Shown: positions 8,503-17,987, counted from the stretch's first letter. The stretch: 39,130 bases of DNA from CAYTNY01 sp964439215 (GCA_964439215.1 CAYTNY010000011.1:1-39130); one strand, 5' to 3'. Notes: generated by a model from the letters alone, not told the origin. Program-made: numbers and translations.

Positions 8503-10239
8503 TTAAGCCATCACCTTCACCGCTGCCCTCACAACGTCTTCCGGAGTTATTTCTTTTAAGCATTTATAATTTTTATACCTGCAGGTTTTTTCAAAGCAGG
8601 GGGAGCAGAATACTTTGGGCCTGACAACCGCGGCGTTTTTTGAGAGCGGACCTGTCCATTCGGGCGAGGTGGACGCGAAAACAGCGGCAAGAGGGGTTCC
8701 CAGTGCATCGGCGGCGTGCATCATTCCTGAATCGTTCCCCATAAACAGACTGCTGTTTTTTATAAGCGCAAAAACCTCCGACAGGCCGGTCTTCCCGCGC
8801 ATATCAATAATATCATTTCTCTCAGGGAATTCAAAATCACGGTCCCCTGCGCCGCCTATGATGTAAAACCTTGCTCCTTTATGTTTTTTTCTCAGTTTAT
8901 CCATAACCTCCGCCCATTTTTCAAGGGGCCACATCTTTGCGGGGCCGTATTTCACGAAAGGAGCGATGGTTATTGTTGTCTGTTTTTTTGTTATGCCGTA
9001 TTTTTTCAGAAATCTGCTTTCTATTTTCGGATCAGGATATATTTCCTGGCGCGCGCCGCTAAAATCCGGCGATCCGTCAATAAGACGGCATATATCCTTG
9101 TACTCTTCCGTTATGTGCGCCGAAGAGTGGTTCTTGTCCGCTTTATATTTTTCGGTCAGAAAGAAACCGTCTTTTGCATAGCCTGCTCTTATCTTTATCC
9201 CCGCGGCTTTAAACAGACGGCCCGCGGACAGAGACGGGGACAGGTTTATTCCCGCATCGGCTTTTAATGCGCGCAGCTCCCCGCGGCATTTTTGAGTGCT
9301 TTTTTTATCCTTTTTATCAAATACTATCAGTCCGTCAATGCTCTTATTACCCTCAAAAACTCCGGATACGGTCTTATCTGCGCATACATACACTTTTTCA
9401 AACCTGTTTTTCAGAGGTTTTATCAGCAGCGTGGACATCACGGCGTCGCCTATCCAGTTCGGCGCGCGCACAACCACACTCTTTACATTTTTCTTTTTCT
9501 TAAACTCCCGCATTTTGGAAAATTTTATGAACTCAGAAAAACCGCTGTAAACGGCCAGAATAAAACCGCGGGCCCCGTCAAGAAAACCCAGCTTCATAAA
9601 ATACATCCTGAAAAATTTCAGGCCCGGCGCCGCAAGCATTCTCGGCAAAAGAAACCCTTTTCTCTTTTCTTCAGCCTGTATTGTGGTATACCTGTTCATC
9701 TTTTTAAAATATGAGTATGAATCAGGATAGGAGTAATGAAAAAACGGCTCGTGTATTCTTCCTGTTTCGCCTTTTATGTTTACTTTTTCATGCACTCTGC
9801 CGGAAAACGAGGCTTTTGTCCTTTTAAACAGCCTCATCTGATAGTCTTTTCCCCATCCCGAATACTTTATCTTTTTTCCCAGAAAAAAGGTCTCGCGTTT
9901 TATAAGATAACCGCAGACCGGCCCTTTATCATTTATTGTTTCAAGGATTTTTCTTTTAAGCTCCCCGGATATTTCCTCGTCCGCGTCAATACTTAAGATC
10001 CATTCCCCGGAAGACCTTTTTATCGCTTCGTTTTTTATATCGGAAAAACCCGTGAATTTTTTACGGTATATTTTTTCTGTGTATTTCCGGACTTTTTTCA
10101 CCGTGTCATCGGTGCTGTAAGAATCCACAACAACAATTTCATCCGCAAATGCCGCGCTTTTCAGGCATTTTTCAATATTGCCGGATTCGTTATAAGTAAC
10201 AACCGCTGCTGTAAGTTTAATCTTAGGTGTGCGCCGCAA
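8503..10239 (-). CDS. Bifunctional glycosyltransferase: GT2 fused to GT9 heptosyltransferase
   Basis: The first ~240 of 578 residues are a family 2 glycosyltransferase of the WaaE/KdtX/LgtF type (TAAVVTYNESGNIEKCL; metal-binding DAD at 85-87; GRVHEKV near 148). From about residue 252 a complete family 9 domain follows (VVVRAPNWIGDAVMST, ITIAPFVKYGPAKMWP, FMGNDSGMMHAADALGTP), typical of ADP-heptose:LPS heptosyltransferase II (WaaF). One chain therefore probably adds two sugars to the LPS core. The start is a TTG with AGGTGAGG 7 nt upstream, overlapping the previous gene by 17 nt. It is the last gene of the envelope operon. Sugar specificity is inferred from family only. Confidence 0.92.
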   Translation of the reverse strand: MRRTPKIKLTAAVVTYNESGNIEKCLKSAAFADEIVVVDSYSTDDTVKKVRKYTEKIYRKKFTGFSDIKNEAIKRSSGEWILSIDADEEISGELKRKILETINDKGPVCGYLIKRETFFLGKKIKYSGWGKDYQMRLFKRTKASFSGRVHEKVNIKGETGRIHEPFFHYSYPDSYSYFKKMNRYTTIQAEEKRKGFLLPRMLAAPGLKFFRMYFMKLGFLDGARGFILAVYSGFSEFIKFSKMREFKKKKNVKSVVVRAPNWIGDAVMSTLLIKPLKNRFEKVYVCADKTVSGVFEGNKSIDGLIVFDKKDKKSTQKCRGELRALKADAGINLSPSLSAGRLFKAAGIKIRAGYAKDGFFLTEKYKADKNHSSAHITEEYKDICRLIDGSPDFSGARQEIYPDPKIESRFLKKYGITKKQTTITIAPFVKYGPAKMWPLEKWAEVMDKLRKKHKGARFYIIGGAGDRDFEFPERNDIIDMRGKTGLSEVFALIKNSSLFMGNDSGMMHAADALGTPLAAVFASTSPEWTGPLSKNAAVVRPKVFCSPCFEKTCRYKNYKCLKEITPEDVVRAAVKVMA

Positions 10240-11269
10240 TATTCATCCTCACCTGATCAAGCACGGTGCTCACAGGAACCGAGTCCGCACTTCCGTCAAC
10301 CGACTGCAGAACTTCATGATTTGAGCCTATCGGCTTATTATTGTCTGGATCCGACTCCCCCCAGATCGCGATGACATTTGTAAAGGGGGCAAATATATGC
10401 ATATAATCCGACTCATTACAGACAAAACACCACAGATAACGGGATATTGCCGCAAGTTTGAGATAATCCGAAACATCAACATGTATACATCTGCCTTTTG
10501 TTATATGCATAAATTCTTCAAGCATGCGTTTTTCGTCCCTGTGGGAAAATACAAGCACCTGGACCTCGTCGTTTTCGCTGAGATTTGAAACCAGCTGTGA
10601 ATATTTATTGAACGACCATCTTTTTTTCTCGTCTTTAAGCGTGGGGTTTATGCCGACGATCGGCTTGTTGCAGTCTACCCCTTTTTTTCCAAAGAATTCA
10701 AGAGCATATTTGTTCGCCTCTTCTTTTATCCATATTTTCGGATTAAAATCATAAGTGTTGGCCCCGATAAACCTTACCAGGTTCAGATAATTAAAAAGCC
10801 TGTGCTGCGGCTGGTCAATAGTATGAAGTGTAAGATTATATACTTTTTCAAGAATAGCGGACGCGTCCTTCCGCGCATAAGCAACACGGGCCTTTGCCGC
10901 GGAGAGGTCGCCGAATAAAAATGAAAGGTTTTTATAGTCCGTAAAATTTATCATCAGGTCGTATTTCTTTTTATATATCTCGGTTATTGCATTTACAGCG
11001 CCCGCGGTATTAAACGCAATAACCTTATTTATGCTTTTACACCCCTCCACGATCCCTGCGGCTTTCTTTGACGTAATAAGCGTAATTTCCCCTATCGGGG
11101 AAACCGCCTGTTTCAAAGCCTCTACCGCGGGTATGCAGAGCATCATATTATCAACCTCAAAAGGCGCCAGTATCAGAACATTATCAACCTCTTTCAGGTT
11201 AAGCTGTTTCGGATTCGTTATTTTCATTTTTTCTTTGGCTTTTTTATAATCAAATGGTTTTGCCTTCAT
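10223..11269 (-). CDS. GT9-like glycosyltransferase (divergent heptosyltransferase family)
   Basis: A 348-residue protein with the GT-B layout of family 9: an N-terminal half with VDNVLILAPFEVDNMMLCIPAVEAL in place of the usual GDxLLxTPxxxxL, and a C-terminal half with VGINPTLKDEKKRWSFNKYSQLV, the nucleotide-sugar side. The usual GNDSG loop reads CNESDYMHIFAPF, so the active site is divergent and the donor may differ from ADP-heptose. A 369-residue version would need a TTG start inside the preceding gene; the ATG at 11269, with AAAGG a few bases upstream and 10 bp after the preceding stop, is more likely. It lies between two other GT9 genes of the operon. Confidence 0.82.
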   Translation of the reverse strand: MKAKPFDYKKAKEKMKITNPKQLNLKEVDNVLILAPFEVDNMMLCIPAVEALKQAVSPIGEITLITSKKAAGIVEGCKSINKVIAFNTAGAVNAITEIYKKKYDLMINFTDYKNLSFLFGDLSAAKARVAYARKDASAILEKVYNLTLHTIDQPQHRLFNYLNLVRFIGANTYDFNPKIWIKEEANKYALEFFGKKGVDCNKPIVGINPTLKDEKKRWSFNKYSQLVSNLSENDEVQVLVFSHRDEKRMLEEFMHITKGRCIHVDVSDYLKLAAISRYLWCFVCNESDYMHIFAPFTNVIAIWGESDPDNNKPIGSNHEVLQSVDGSADSVPVSTVLDQVRMNIAAHT

Positions 11270-11279
11270 CTGCCGCCTT

Positions 11280-12212
11280 TCATAAATACTTTTGAATTCT
11301 TTCGCAGGCCTGCCGCGGCGTGATTTTGTCAAGACATCTGAAATCGCCCACGGGGCATTTGCCCGCTCCGTGTATATGACACGGCCTGCACATTAAATCC
11401 CTTTCAATTATATCAAATCTGTCCTTCGTTATAAATCCGAATCCGCTGACCGTAGGCCCCAGAAACACAACCGCTTTTTTGCCGTACAAAGCCGCGGCGT
11501 GCGCGGCCATTGTATCATTGCCCGCGAATACACCGCACTTTTTTATTTCGCGAAAAAGTTCTTTCTGCGTGGTTTTCCCTATAAGATTGCGTATATTCTC
11601 TTTTTCAATATATAGTATTTCATCATCTTTTTCAACTTCATCTTTCACTCCGGTTATTGTTACGCGGCAGTCTTTTCTTTCAGACAGCAGTTTTGCGAGT
11701 TCGGCATAATGGGGCCATCTTTTCAGCGGGTGTTTTGCGCCCGCATGAAGAAGAATATTAAAAAAACCATCCGTTTTCTCCGGTGTATGCGGCGCGCTGC
11801 CGGCATCCGGCTCAAAGCCGCAGGTTTTAAGATACGCTTCCCGGACACTGTAATCTGTATCCTTTCCTGCCTTAAACCATACCATGCATCTTCTGCGCCA
11901 GAACTTCTTTTTTATGCTTTTTTTTCTGCCTGCCTTTAAAAACATCATTATAAGACGGGACCGCGGATTTGAATGCAGATCAAAAACCGCATCATAGCCG
12001 TTTTCATTAAGCTCCTTCACCAGCTCCGCCGGTTTTGTCTTTCCGGGATCATATCCTATTACCCTGTCCGCCCCCGCCTCAAGAGCCGCATCGGCAAACC
12101 CTTTTTTAACAAGCATATCCACACGCGCGCCGTTTTTTTTCAGCGCCGCCGCGGCATCAGCGGCAAGAAGTATATCTCCGCCCGATGAAAATCTTATAAT
12201 AAGGGTTTTCAT
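11280..12212 (-). CDS. Glycosyltransferase family 9 (heptosyltransferase)
   Basis: A 310-residue GT9 protein, probably transferring heptose to the LPS inner core at the cytoplasmic face of the inner membrane. Motifs: LIIRFSSGGDILLAADAAAAL at the N-terminus, NILLHAGAKHPLKRWPHYAELAKLL in the middle and FAGNDTMAAHAAALYGKKAVVFLGPT near the C-terminus. A Cys-rich tail (CRPCHIHGAGKCPVGDFRCL) resembles that of the GT2/GT9 fusion and is common in WaaF-like proteins. It overlaps lpxK by 4 nt (ATGA), so it is translationally coupled to lipid A synthesis. Confidence 0.9.
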   Translation of the reverse strand: MKTLIIRFSSGGDILLAADAAAALKKNGARVDMLVKKGFADAALEAGADRVIGYDPGKTKPAELVKELNENGYDAVFDLHSNPRSRLIMMFLKAGRKKSIKKKFWRRRCMVWFKAGKDTDYSVREAYLKTCGFEPDAGSAPHTPEKTDGFFNILLHAGAKHPLKRWPHYAELAKLLSERKDCRVTITGVKDEVEKDDEILYIEKENIRNLIGKTTQKELFREIKKCGVFAGNDTMAAHAAALYGKKAVVFLGPTVSGFGFITKDRFDIIERDLMCRPCHIHGAGKCPVGDFRCLDKITPRQACERIQKYL

Positions 12213-13306
12213 GTTATTCTGAGCCTTTTTTCAAGTTCTTTTACGTTTTTTATCATCATTCCTATCTTTAAAGCGTGAAACTTTGTATTGTCAAGAAATT
12301 TCCGGTTTATTCTCACTTCATCCTTTTCCGTGGTCACGATCATTGCTGCCTGCGTTTTTCCAAGCAGGCTTGCTATCCCCTTAATCTCGGCGCGTTTAAA
12401 TTTATGATGATCGCGGAACCTCAGGCTTACTATGATCTTGGCGCCCAGACTTTTAAGGAGAGCTTCAAAACCCGCCGGACTGCCTATGCTTGAAAAAACA
12501 ATAATTTTTTTATTTTTCAAAACCGAAAGATTTTCTTTTTCAAGCGTTGTTATATTGTAAAGATACTTGGGCTGGTGCTCGCTTTCAAAAACCTTCGCGT
12601 TCCTGTTGTATTTCAAAACAACGCTTTTTATTTTATCCGCAAGTTCAGGGTCCTGAATAAGGTTTGTATTTGTTATAACCACTGTTTCCGCATGTTTTAA
12701 CGCTGACACAGGCTCTCTAAGCGTTCCCGCCGGAAATATTCTGTTATACCCCAGCGGATTAAGAGCGTTTAAAAGCACAACATTATGAGCCTTGGGAATA
12801 GCGTTTCTTTTCTGAAAACCATCATCCAGCAGAACCACATCAGGAGAAAACATATCAATACCGCGGCTGATTCCTTTTATCTTATCCGAACTCACGACTA
12901 TTTTCACATTTGAAAGCGACCTGGCAAGCATATATGCCTCATCACCCGCTTCCGGAGCTTTAAGAAGTATTTTCTCGCCGTCCGAAACCACATCAAAACC
13001 GTTCTTTTTCTCTCTTTTATAGCCTTTTTCCACGATAAGAACATCTTTCCCCGTTCTGCCAAGGCGTTTTGAAAGTTCCTCAACAAACGGAGTTTTTCCG
13101 GATCCGCCTATAGTAATATTTCCGACGCTTATTATTTTTTTCGGGAAATAATACGGTTTAAGTATCTTTAATTTATACATTATTCTTTTTAAAACGGGCC
13201 CCATTCCGAAAAACAAAGATATCAGATAAAACAGGACCATCCAAAGACTGTCTTTGAACCCTCTTTTTCTTTTTGATATTACGGCCCACCATTTCTTCTC
13301 AAGCAT
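12209..13306 (-). CDS. lpxK: Tetraacyldisaccharide 4'-kinase LpxK
   Basis: LpxK phosphorylates the lipid A disaccharide at the 4' position using ATP, on the inner membrane. In 365 residues, a hydrophobic N-terminal anchor (WMVLFYLISLFFGMGPVLKRIMY) is followed by VGNITIGGSGKTPFVEEL (P-loop near residues 66-71), VLLDDGFQ, FPAGTLREP and FRDHHKF, all typical. Two departures: the residue after DDGFQ is Lys rather than the usual His, and the post-P-loop RGYG reads KGYK. GGGAG lies 7 nt before the ATG. It overlaps waaA by 8 nt. Confidence 0.95.
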   Translation of the reverse strand: MLEKKWWAVISKRKRGFKDSLWMVLFYLISLFFGMGPVLKRIMYKLKILKPYYFPKKIISVGNITIGGSGKTPFVEELSKRLGRTGKDVLIVEKGYKREKKNGFDVVSDGEKILLKAPEAGDEAYMLARSLSNVKIVVSSDKIKGISRGIDMFSPDVVLLDDGFQKRNAIPKAHNVVLLNALNPLGYNRIFPAGTLREPVSALKHAETVVITNTNLIQDPELADKIKSVVLKYNRNAKVFESEHQPKYLYNITTLEKENLSVLKNKKIIVFSSIGSPAGFEALLKSLGAKIIVSLRFRDHHKFKRAEIKGIASLLGKTQAAMIVTTEKDEVRINRKFLDNTKFHALKIGMMIKNVKELEKRLRIT

Positions 13307-14597
13307 TTGTTTCTCCCTTCACGGAACTTTCCAGAAGTATTTCATTCACGATCAGTGCGGTTGTCTCTGCTGTACCGCGGTAATGTTCAACTATGTCTCT
13401 GTTTTTTTTGCCCATTTCAGCGCGTTTCCCGGCATCATCTATCAGAATACCGAGTTTTTCTGATATTTCCTCCGGAATATTTCCCGTCATAAAGGCGCCT
13501 CCACCCGAAACCAGCTGTTCCGCGGTATCCTCAAAATTATGCATATTTTCCCCCATAATAACAGGCATTGAATTTAACGCGGCCTCCATGGGATTATGCC
13601 CGCCGTAATTCAGGAACCCCCCGCCTATGACCGCGATATCCCCGGCCTCATAGAGCCGGTCCAGCTGTCCTATTGTATCCACTATTACCGCGTCTTTTTT
13701 TATTTCTATAATTTTCCGCGTATTGATCCGCGACCACTTATCATATGACAGTCCGCAGGCGTGAAGTATTTTCTCTATTTTCGCGGTTCTTTCAAGGTGC
13801 CGCGGCGCTATAAAAAGAACCGCCTTTTCCCTGTGCGGGGCAAAAGATTTAATCACTGTCTTTTCCTCGCCTTTTCGTATGCTTCCGCCCACTATAACAG
13901 TTTTTCCGTCTGTCCGGATATCAAATTTCCCGGAAAGGGCCCCGCTGTCCGCGGAATATTTGGTATTCCTTATCATTATCATCCTGGAATCTTTCACGCC
14001 CAGAGCCCTGAGCCTTACAGCCATTTTTTCGTTCTGCATCACCAGCACCGTGAACTGATCAAGTACTTTTCTGAAAAACATCCTGAAAAATCTGTATCCT
14101 CCGAAACTTTTTCCTGAAATTCTGCCGTTCACCATAACAACCGGTATATTTCTCCGCGATGCGGAGAATATCAGGTTCGGCCATATTTCAGTTTCAACTA
14201 TCACCAGAATCAAGGGAGATATTTTTTTCACGAACCTGCCCATAATAAAATGCATGTCCAGAGGCAGAAGGCAGGCGTGGGATATAACTTCCGGAAGCTC
14301 TTTGATTATTCTTTTTTTTCCGTTATTGCTGGTAGTGGTTACAAATATATTATATCCGGGCTGCATTTTTTTTATTTCCTTTAAAACCGGTATGAGCGCC
14401 TGTGTCTCTCCTACGGACGCCGCATGGAACCACATAACCGGTTTCTGTTTCAGCGCAGCAAGCGTATAGTTGCTGATAAAACCAAGGCGTTCAAAAAAGC
14501 CTTCCCGGTTCTTTCTGCGCGCCAGAACCCCGGCGGCAATAAAAGGCAGGGTTATTACAAATAACAGATCAAGAAGAATATTATATATATATATCAT
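13299..14597 (-). CDS. waaA: 3-deoxy-D-manno-octulosonic acid transferase (Kdo transferase)
   Basis: WaaA/KdtA (GT30) adds Kdo from CMP-Kdo to the lipid A precursor. The 432-residue protein has the N-terminal membrane helix (ILLDLLFVITLPFIAAGV), the catalytic Glu in FFERLG (E36), WFHAASVGETQA, VIVETEIWPNLI, VNGRIS and, at the C-terminus, IGGGFLNYGGHNPMEAA. All are hallmarks. Whether one, two or more Kdo units are added cannot be read. It overlaps lpxB by 4 nt (ATGA) and lpxK by 8 nt. Confidence 0.97.
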   Translation of the reverse strand: MIYIYNILLDLLFVITLPFIAAGVLARRKNREGFFERLGFISNYTLAALKQKPVMWFHAASVGETQALIPVLKEIKKMQPGYNIFVTTTSNNGKKRIIKELPEVISHACLLPLDMHFIMGRFVKKISPLILVIVETEIWPNLIFSASRRNIPVVMVNGRISGKSFGGYRFFRMFFRKVLDQFTVLVMQNEKMAVRLRALGVKDSRMIMIRNTKYSADSGALSGKFDIRTDGKTVIVGGSIRKGEEKTVIKSFAPHREKAVLFIAPRHLERTAKIEKILHACGLSYDKWSRINTRKIIEIKKDAVIVDTIGQLDRLYEAGDIAVIGGGFLNYGGHNPMEAALNSMPVIMGENMHNFEDTAEQLVSGGGAFMTGNIPEEISEKLGILIDDAGKRAEMGKKNRDIVEHYRGTAETTALIVNEILLESSVKGETNA

Positions 14598-15733
14598 GCT
14601 TTCTGCTCCTCAATAATGCGGTCCGCTATTCTGCCGTTTATTTCATCGTCATAATAAAGCATTTTTTCAAGAATCTTATACCCTTCTTTCAGGGTTTTCG
14701 CCGCATCTTCATTTTCAATAATTCCCAGAACACTATCCGCTGTTTTTTGAGGAGTAAAATCATGCTGTATCAGTTCATTCACAAGCGGCCTGTCCAGTAT
14801 AAGATTCGGCAGGCCTATGTATTTCAGGCCCGATATTTTCGCGAACATTTTCATAAGCGCGTAGCTTGCGCCGGATACCTTATAGACTATTGTCTGGGGC
14901 ACGCCCGCAAGAGCAAGTTCAAGCGTCGTGGTCCCTGATTTCGCAACCGCAGCCTCAAGAGCCAGCCTTTCCCTGTACGCGGGCCCTTTTATCACCTCTA
15001 TATTTCCGATATTGCCGCGGGCAATTATTTTCCCAAACACTTCTTCTTCAACTTCCTGTGTTCTGAATATCGCAAAAGAACTTTCCGGCCTTTTTTCTTT
15101 TATCTTTTCCGCCGCCGACAGCATCACCGGCAGAAATGATTCAACCTCGCTGCGCCTGCTTCCCGGAAACAGCCCTATCAGCCCTTTCTTTTTTTCCATA
15201 TCACTGTTTTTTTCGGATTCTTTTTTTATAAACGAAGCCATGGGATGCCCGAAATAAGCGCAGTTTATGCCTTCTTTCTCAAATATGCTTTTCTCAAACG
15301 GCAGAACAGGTATTGCCAGGTCCGCGTATTTTTTTATTGTATTTATTCTGCCGTATTTCCAGGCCCATACCTGAGGAGTGATATAATAAACAATTTTTTT
15401 CACTCCGGCTTTTTTCGCGTTTTTAATAAGCTTAAGATGAAATCCCGGATAATCTATCACAACAAGTATATCAGGTTTAAATGACCTTATGCTGTTCTTG
15501 GCTTTCTGAAAAACAGAAATAAGACCCGGCAGTTTCACCAGCGCCTGCGCAAACCCCACAACCGCGTAACGCGGCAGCTCAATTCTTACATCAACGCCCG
15601 CGTCTTTCATAAGGCGCCCGCCAAAACCCGCTATCACTGCTTCCTCTTTATATTTCTTAACAAATTCCTTTGCAAGCTCCGCTCCGTAAAAATCACCGGA
15701 GGCTTCCCCCGCGGATATCATTATTTTTTTCAT
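14594..15733 (-). CDS. lpxB: Lipid-A-disaccharide synthase LpxB
   Basis: LpxB (GT19) condenses UDP-2,3-diacyl-glucosamine with lipid X to make the lipid A disaccharide. The 379 residues contain MISAGEASGDFYGAEL, the VGFAQ-LP region, VIDYPGFHLKL, YYITPQVWAWKYGR, YFGHPMA, GLFPGSRRSEV and VAKSGTTTLELAL, all diagnostic. The ATG at 15733 is preferred over a GTG one codon earlier that touches the stop of the upstream gene. It lies between a Gfo/Idh oxidoreductase and waaA; lpxA, lpxC and lpxD are outside the window. Confidence 0.97.
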   Translation of the reverse strand: MKKIMISAGEASGDFYGAELAKEFVKKYKEEAVIAGFGGRLMKDAGVDVRIELPRYAVVGFAQALVKLPGLISVFQKAKNSIRSFKPDILVVIDYPGFHLKLIKNAKKAGVKKIVYYITPQVWAWKYGRINTIKKYADLAIPVLPFEKSIFEKEGINCAYFGHPMASFIKKESEKNSDMEKKKGLIGLFPGSRRSEVESFLPVMLSAAEKIKEKRPESSFAIFRTQEVEEEVFGKIIARGNIGNIEVIKGPAYRERLALEAAVAKSGTTTLELALAGVPQTIVYKVSGASYALMKMFAKISGLKYIGLPNLILDRPLVNELIQHDFTPQKTADSVLGIIENEDAAKTLKEGYKILEKMLYYDDEINGRIADRIIEEQKA

Positions 15734-15735
15734 CA

Positions 15736-16710
15736 CTATACCGGATGGCTCTTTAATTTTTTATTTACCTGCTTTTCAACTTCAAGAACTATTTTCAGCG
15801 CCTCATATGCCTGCACCGCTGTCACTTCCGGGTTCCCTCCTTCCCTTATGGATTTCAGGAACGATTTCAGTTCCTTCGCGAGGTTTTCTTCTTCATTTTC
15901 CAGAGGAAACGATTCCACTTCAGTCATATCATTCCAGGAAAGCGCTTTGTTTTTGGGAAGAGATTCCTCCACTTTATATATTTTTATGCTTTGTCTTATA
16001 TAATCTATTGACATATATGCGTTGTTTTCAAATATCCTGATCTTTCTGAGGCGCTTGGGGCTTATTCTGCTTGCGGCAACATTCGCGACTGCTCCATTTT
16101 CAAATTCAAGCCTTGCGCTTGCCATATCCGCCGAATTTGAAAGCAGCGGCACGCCTATGGCCTCTGTTTTTTTTACTTTTGACCCCACCAGCTGAAGTAT
16201 TATATCTATATCATGTATCATCAGGTCAAGAATAACACTGACATCAAGGCTTCTTGCCGTAAACGGCCCCAGCCTTGAAGCTTCTATAAGTATGGGGACT
16301 TTTCTCATTTCCTGCATTTTTTTCACTGCCTCGTTAAATCTTTCTATGTGCCCCACCTGAAAAACAAGGCCTTTGTTCTTTTTATGCAGTTTAAGAAGAC
16401 GTTTTGCTTCTTTTGCCGTTGCGGTAATCGGTTTTTCAAGCAGTACATGTTTGCCGTTTTCAAGAAAAAAACGGGCCACCTCATAGTGCAGCGTCGTCGG
16501 CACAACTATGCTCACCGCATCAACCATATCAAGTGTATTCCGGTAATCGCTGAAAAAACCGGCCTTATAATCATCCGCTGTTTTTTTTGCCGCGGAATTA
16601 ACATCCGCGATACAGGTCAGTTCACAGTCCTCAATGTTGAAATAATTCCTTGCATGGTGCTGTCCGAGGCTTCCGGCCCCTATGACGCCCACTCTGATCT
16701 TTTTGTCCAT
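15736..16710 (-). CDS. Gfo/Idh/MocA-family oxidoreductase, possibly GnnA-like
   Basis: A 324-residue NAD(P)-dependent sugar dehydrogenase. The Rossmann motif GVIGAGSLGQHHARNY is at residues 8-23, the family EKP motif in HVLLEKPIT near 93, and the C-terminal domain contains DLMIHDIDI. A Gfo/Idh gene just upstream of lpxB is a recurrent neighbour in many diderms. In some bacteria that protein is GnnA, which oxidises UDP-GlcNAc at C3 so that GnnB can make GlcNAc3N for amide-linked lipid A. Here the stop overlaps the hflX/lpxB junctions tightly, but no GnnB aminotransferase is in the window, so the lipid A role is inferred from position. Confidence 0.82.
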   Translation of the reverse strand: MDKKIRVGVIGAGSLGQHHARNYFNIEDCELTCIADVNSAAKKTADDYKAGFFSDYRNTLDMVDAVSIVVPTTLHYEVARFFLENGKHVLLEKPITATAKEAKRLLKLHKKNKGLVFQVGHIERFNEAVKKMQEMRKVPILIEASRLGPFTARSLDVSVILDLMIHDIDIILQLVGSKVKKTEAIGVPLLSNSADMASARLEFENGAVANVAASRISPKRLRKIRIFENNAYMSIDYIRQSIKIYKVEESLPKNKALSWNDMTEVESFPLENEEENLAKELKSFLKSIREGGNPEVTAVQAYEALKIVLEVEKQVNKKLKSHPV

Positions 16711-17978
16711 TATTTTTTTCCTCCTGCTGTTCCGGCTGTTTTTTTCTCCGCCGACATTTTAAGATAACGTTCATATGTTTTTTCGGTGCATTTCACCTTC
16801 ACTGTAATCTTATCCGGCCCGTTTTCCCTTTCCTCCACCGTTCCTTCCTCATAAAAGACAGAAAGCAGGCCCGCATCCGCCGCCGGCACTTTTATCTCCC
16901 TGCGGACAAAATATTTTTCTATTATTTCTTCAATCTTTTTCATAAGAACATTTGTGCCGTATCCTGTTTTGGATGAAATATACAGCGCATTGTTATTCTC
17001 AAAAACCATGCGCCTGCGCTCTTCGTCCACAAGATCAACTTTGTTATAAACCTCTATTATTTCCCTGCCTTCAAACGCCCCTATTTCTTTAAGTATTCCG
17101 TTCACCGTATTCCTGTGCTCCTGTACTCCGGGATCGCTTACATCCATCATATGAAGAATTATATCCGCTTCAGCAACTTCTTCCAGAGTTCCTCTGAATG
17201 CGGCAATAAGCTGTGTCGGAAGTTTCTTTATGAATCCCACAGTATCGCTGAAAAGCACCTTGCAGCCGCCCGGCAGTATATAGTGCCTTATTTTGGAGTC
17301 AAGCGTGGCAAACAGCCTGTCTTCCGAGAGTTTTCCGGCGCCTGTCATTCTGTTAAGGAACATTGTTTTGCCGGCATTCGTATATCCCACAATAGCAATC
17401 AGCGGCACAGGCACATTCCGGCGCCTTACACGCTGTATACCTCTTTGCTTTTTCACATCTTTGAGTTCCTGTTTTATTTTCTGGATCCTTTTTCTTATTT
17501 TTCGTTTATCAGACTCCAGTTTTGTTTCTCCCGGCCCTCTGGTGCCTATTCCTCCGCCGAGTCTGGAAAGTTCAATGCCGCGCCCCGCAAGCCGCGGAAG
17601 CATATAATTCAGCTGCGCATATTCAACCTGAAGTTTTCCCTCTCTGGAAAAGGCCCGCTGCGCAAATATATCAAGAATAAGCTGGGTCCGGTCAACAACA
17701 CGCAGCCCGGTTATTTTCTCAAGGTTTCTTACCTGCACAGGCTTTAATTCCGCGTCGAATATCAGAACATCAGCCGTTTCTTTATATTTTTCGGCTATTT
17801 CCGAAGCTTTACCTTTGCCAATATAGCAGGAAGACGAAAAAACATCTCTTTTCACTGTATATTCTTCTATTATACGGCCGCCGGCCGTGGAAATAAGACC
17901 CCGCATTTCTTCAGTATCAGGGATCGTATTTTCTTTTTTTCTGCCGAAAACCGCCTTTATTAAAACAACATTTTCCAT
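16710..17978 (-). CDS. hflX: Ribosome-associated GTPase HflX
   Basis: HflX is a GTPase that binds the 50S subunit and splits stalled ribosomes under stress. In 422 residues: the N-terminal nucleotide-binding domain with the coiled linker (LSRLGGGIGTRGPGETKLESDKRKI), then G1 GYTNAGKT at about 197-204, G3 DTVGF and G4 NKVD. It is the first gene of the envelope operon and overlaps the next gene by 1 nt (TAATG). The -10 element ends only 9 nt before the ATG and there is no Shine-Dalgarno sequence, so translation is probably from a nearly leaderless mRNA. Confidence 0.95.
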   Translation of the reverse strand: MENVVLIKAVFGRKKENTIPDTEEMRGLISTAGGRIIEEYTVKRDVFSSSCYIGKGKASEIAEKYKETADVLIFDAELKPVQVRNLEKITGLRVVDRTQLILDIFAQRAFSREGKLQVEYAQLNYMLPRLAGRGIELSRLGGGIGTRGPGETKLESDKRKIRKRIQKIKQELKDVKKQRGIQRVRRRNVPVPLIAIVGYTNAGKTMFLNRMTGAGKLSEDRLFATLDSKIRHYILPGGCKVLFSDTVGFIKKLPTQLIAAFRGTLEEVAEADIILHMMDVSDPGVQEHRNTVNGILKEIGAFEGREIIEVYNKVDLVDEERRRMVFENNNALYISSKTGYGTNVLMKKIEEIIEKYFVRREIKVPAADAGLLSVFYEEGTVEERENGPDKITVKVKCTEKTYERYLKMSAEKKTAGTAGGKK

Positions 17979-17987
17979 ATAAACAGC

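Noticed and set aside
11270..11332. Extended N-terminus of the GT9-like protein from a TTG at 11332
   Set aside because: It lies within the preceding coding region and reads as that gene's other frame; the ATG at 11269 has a better context.
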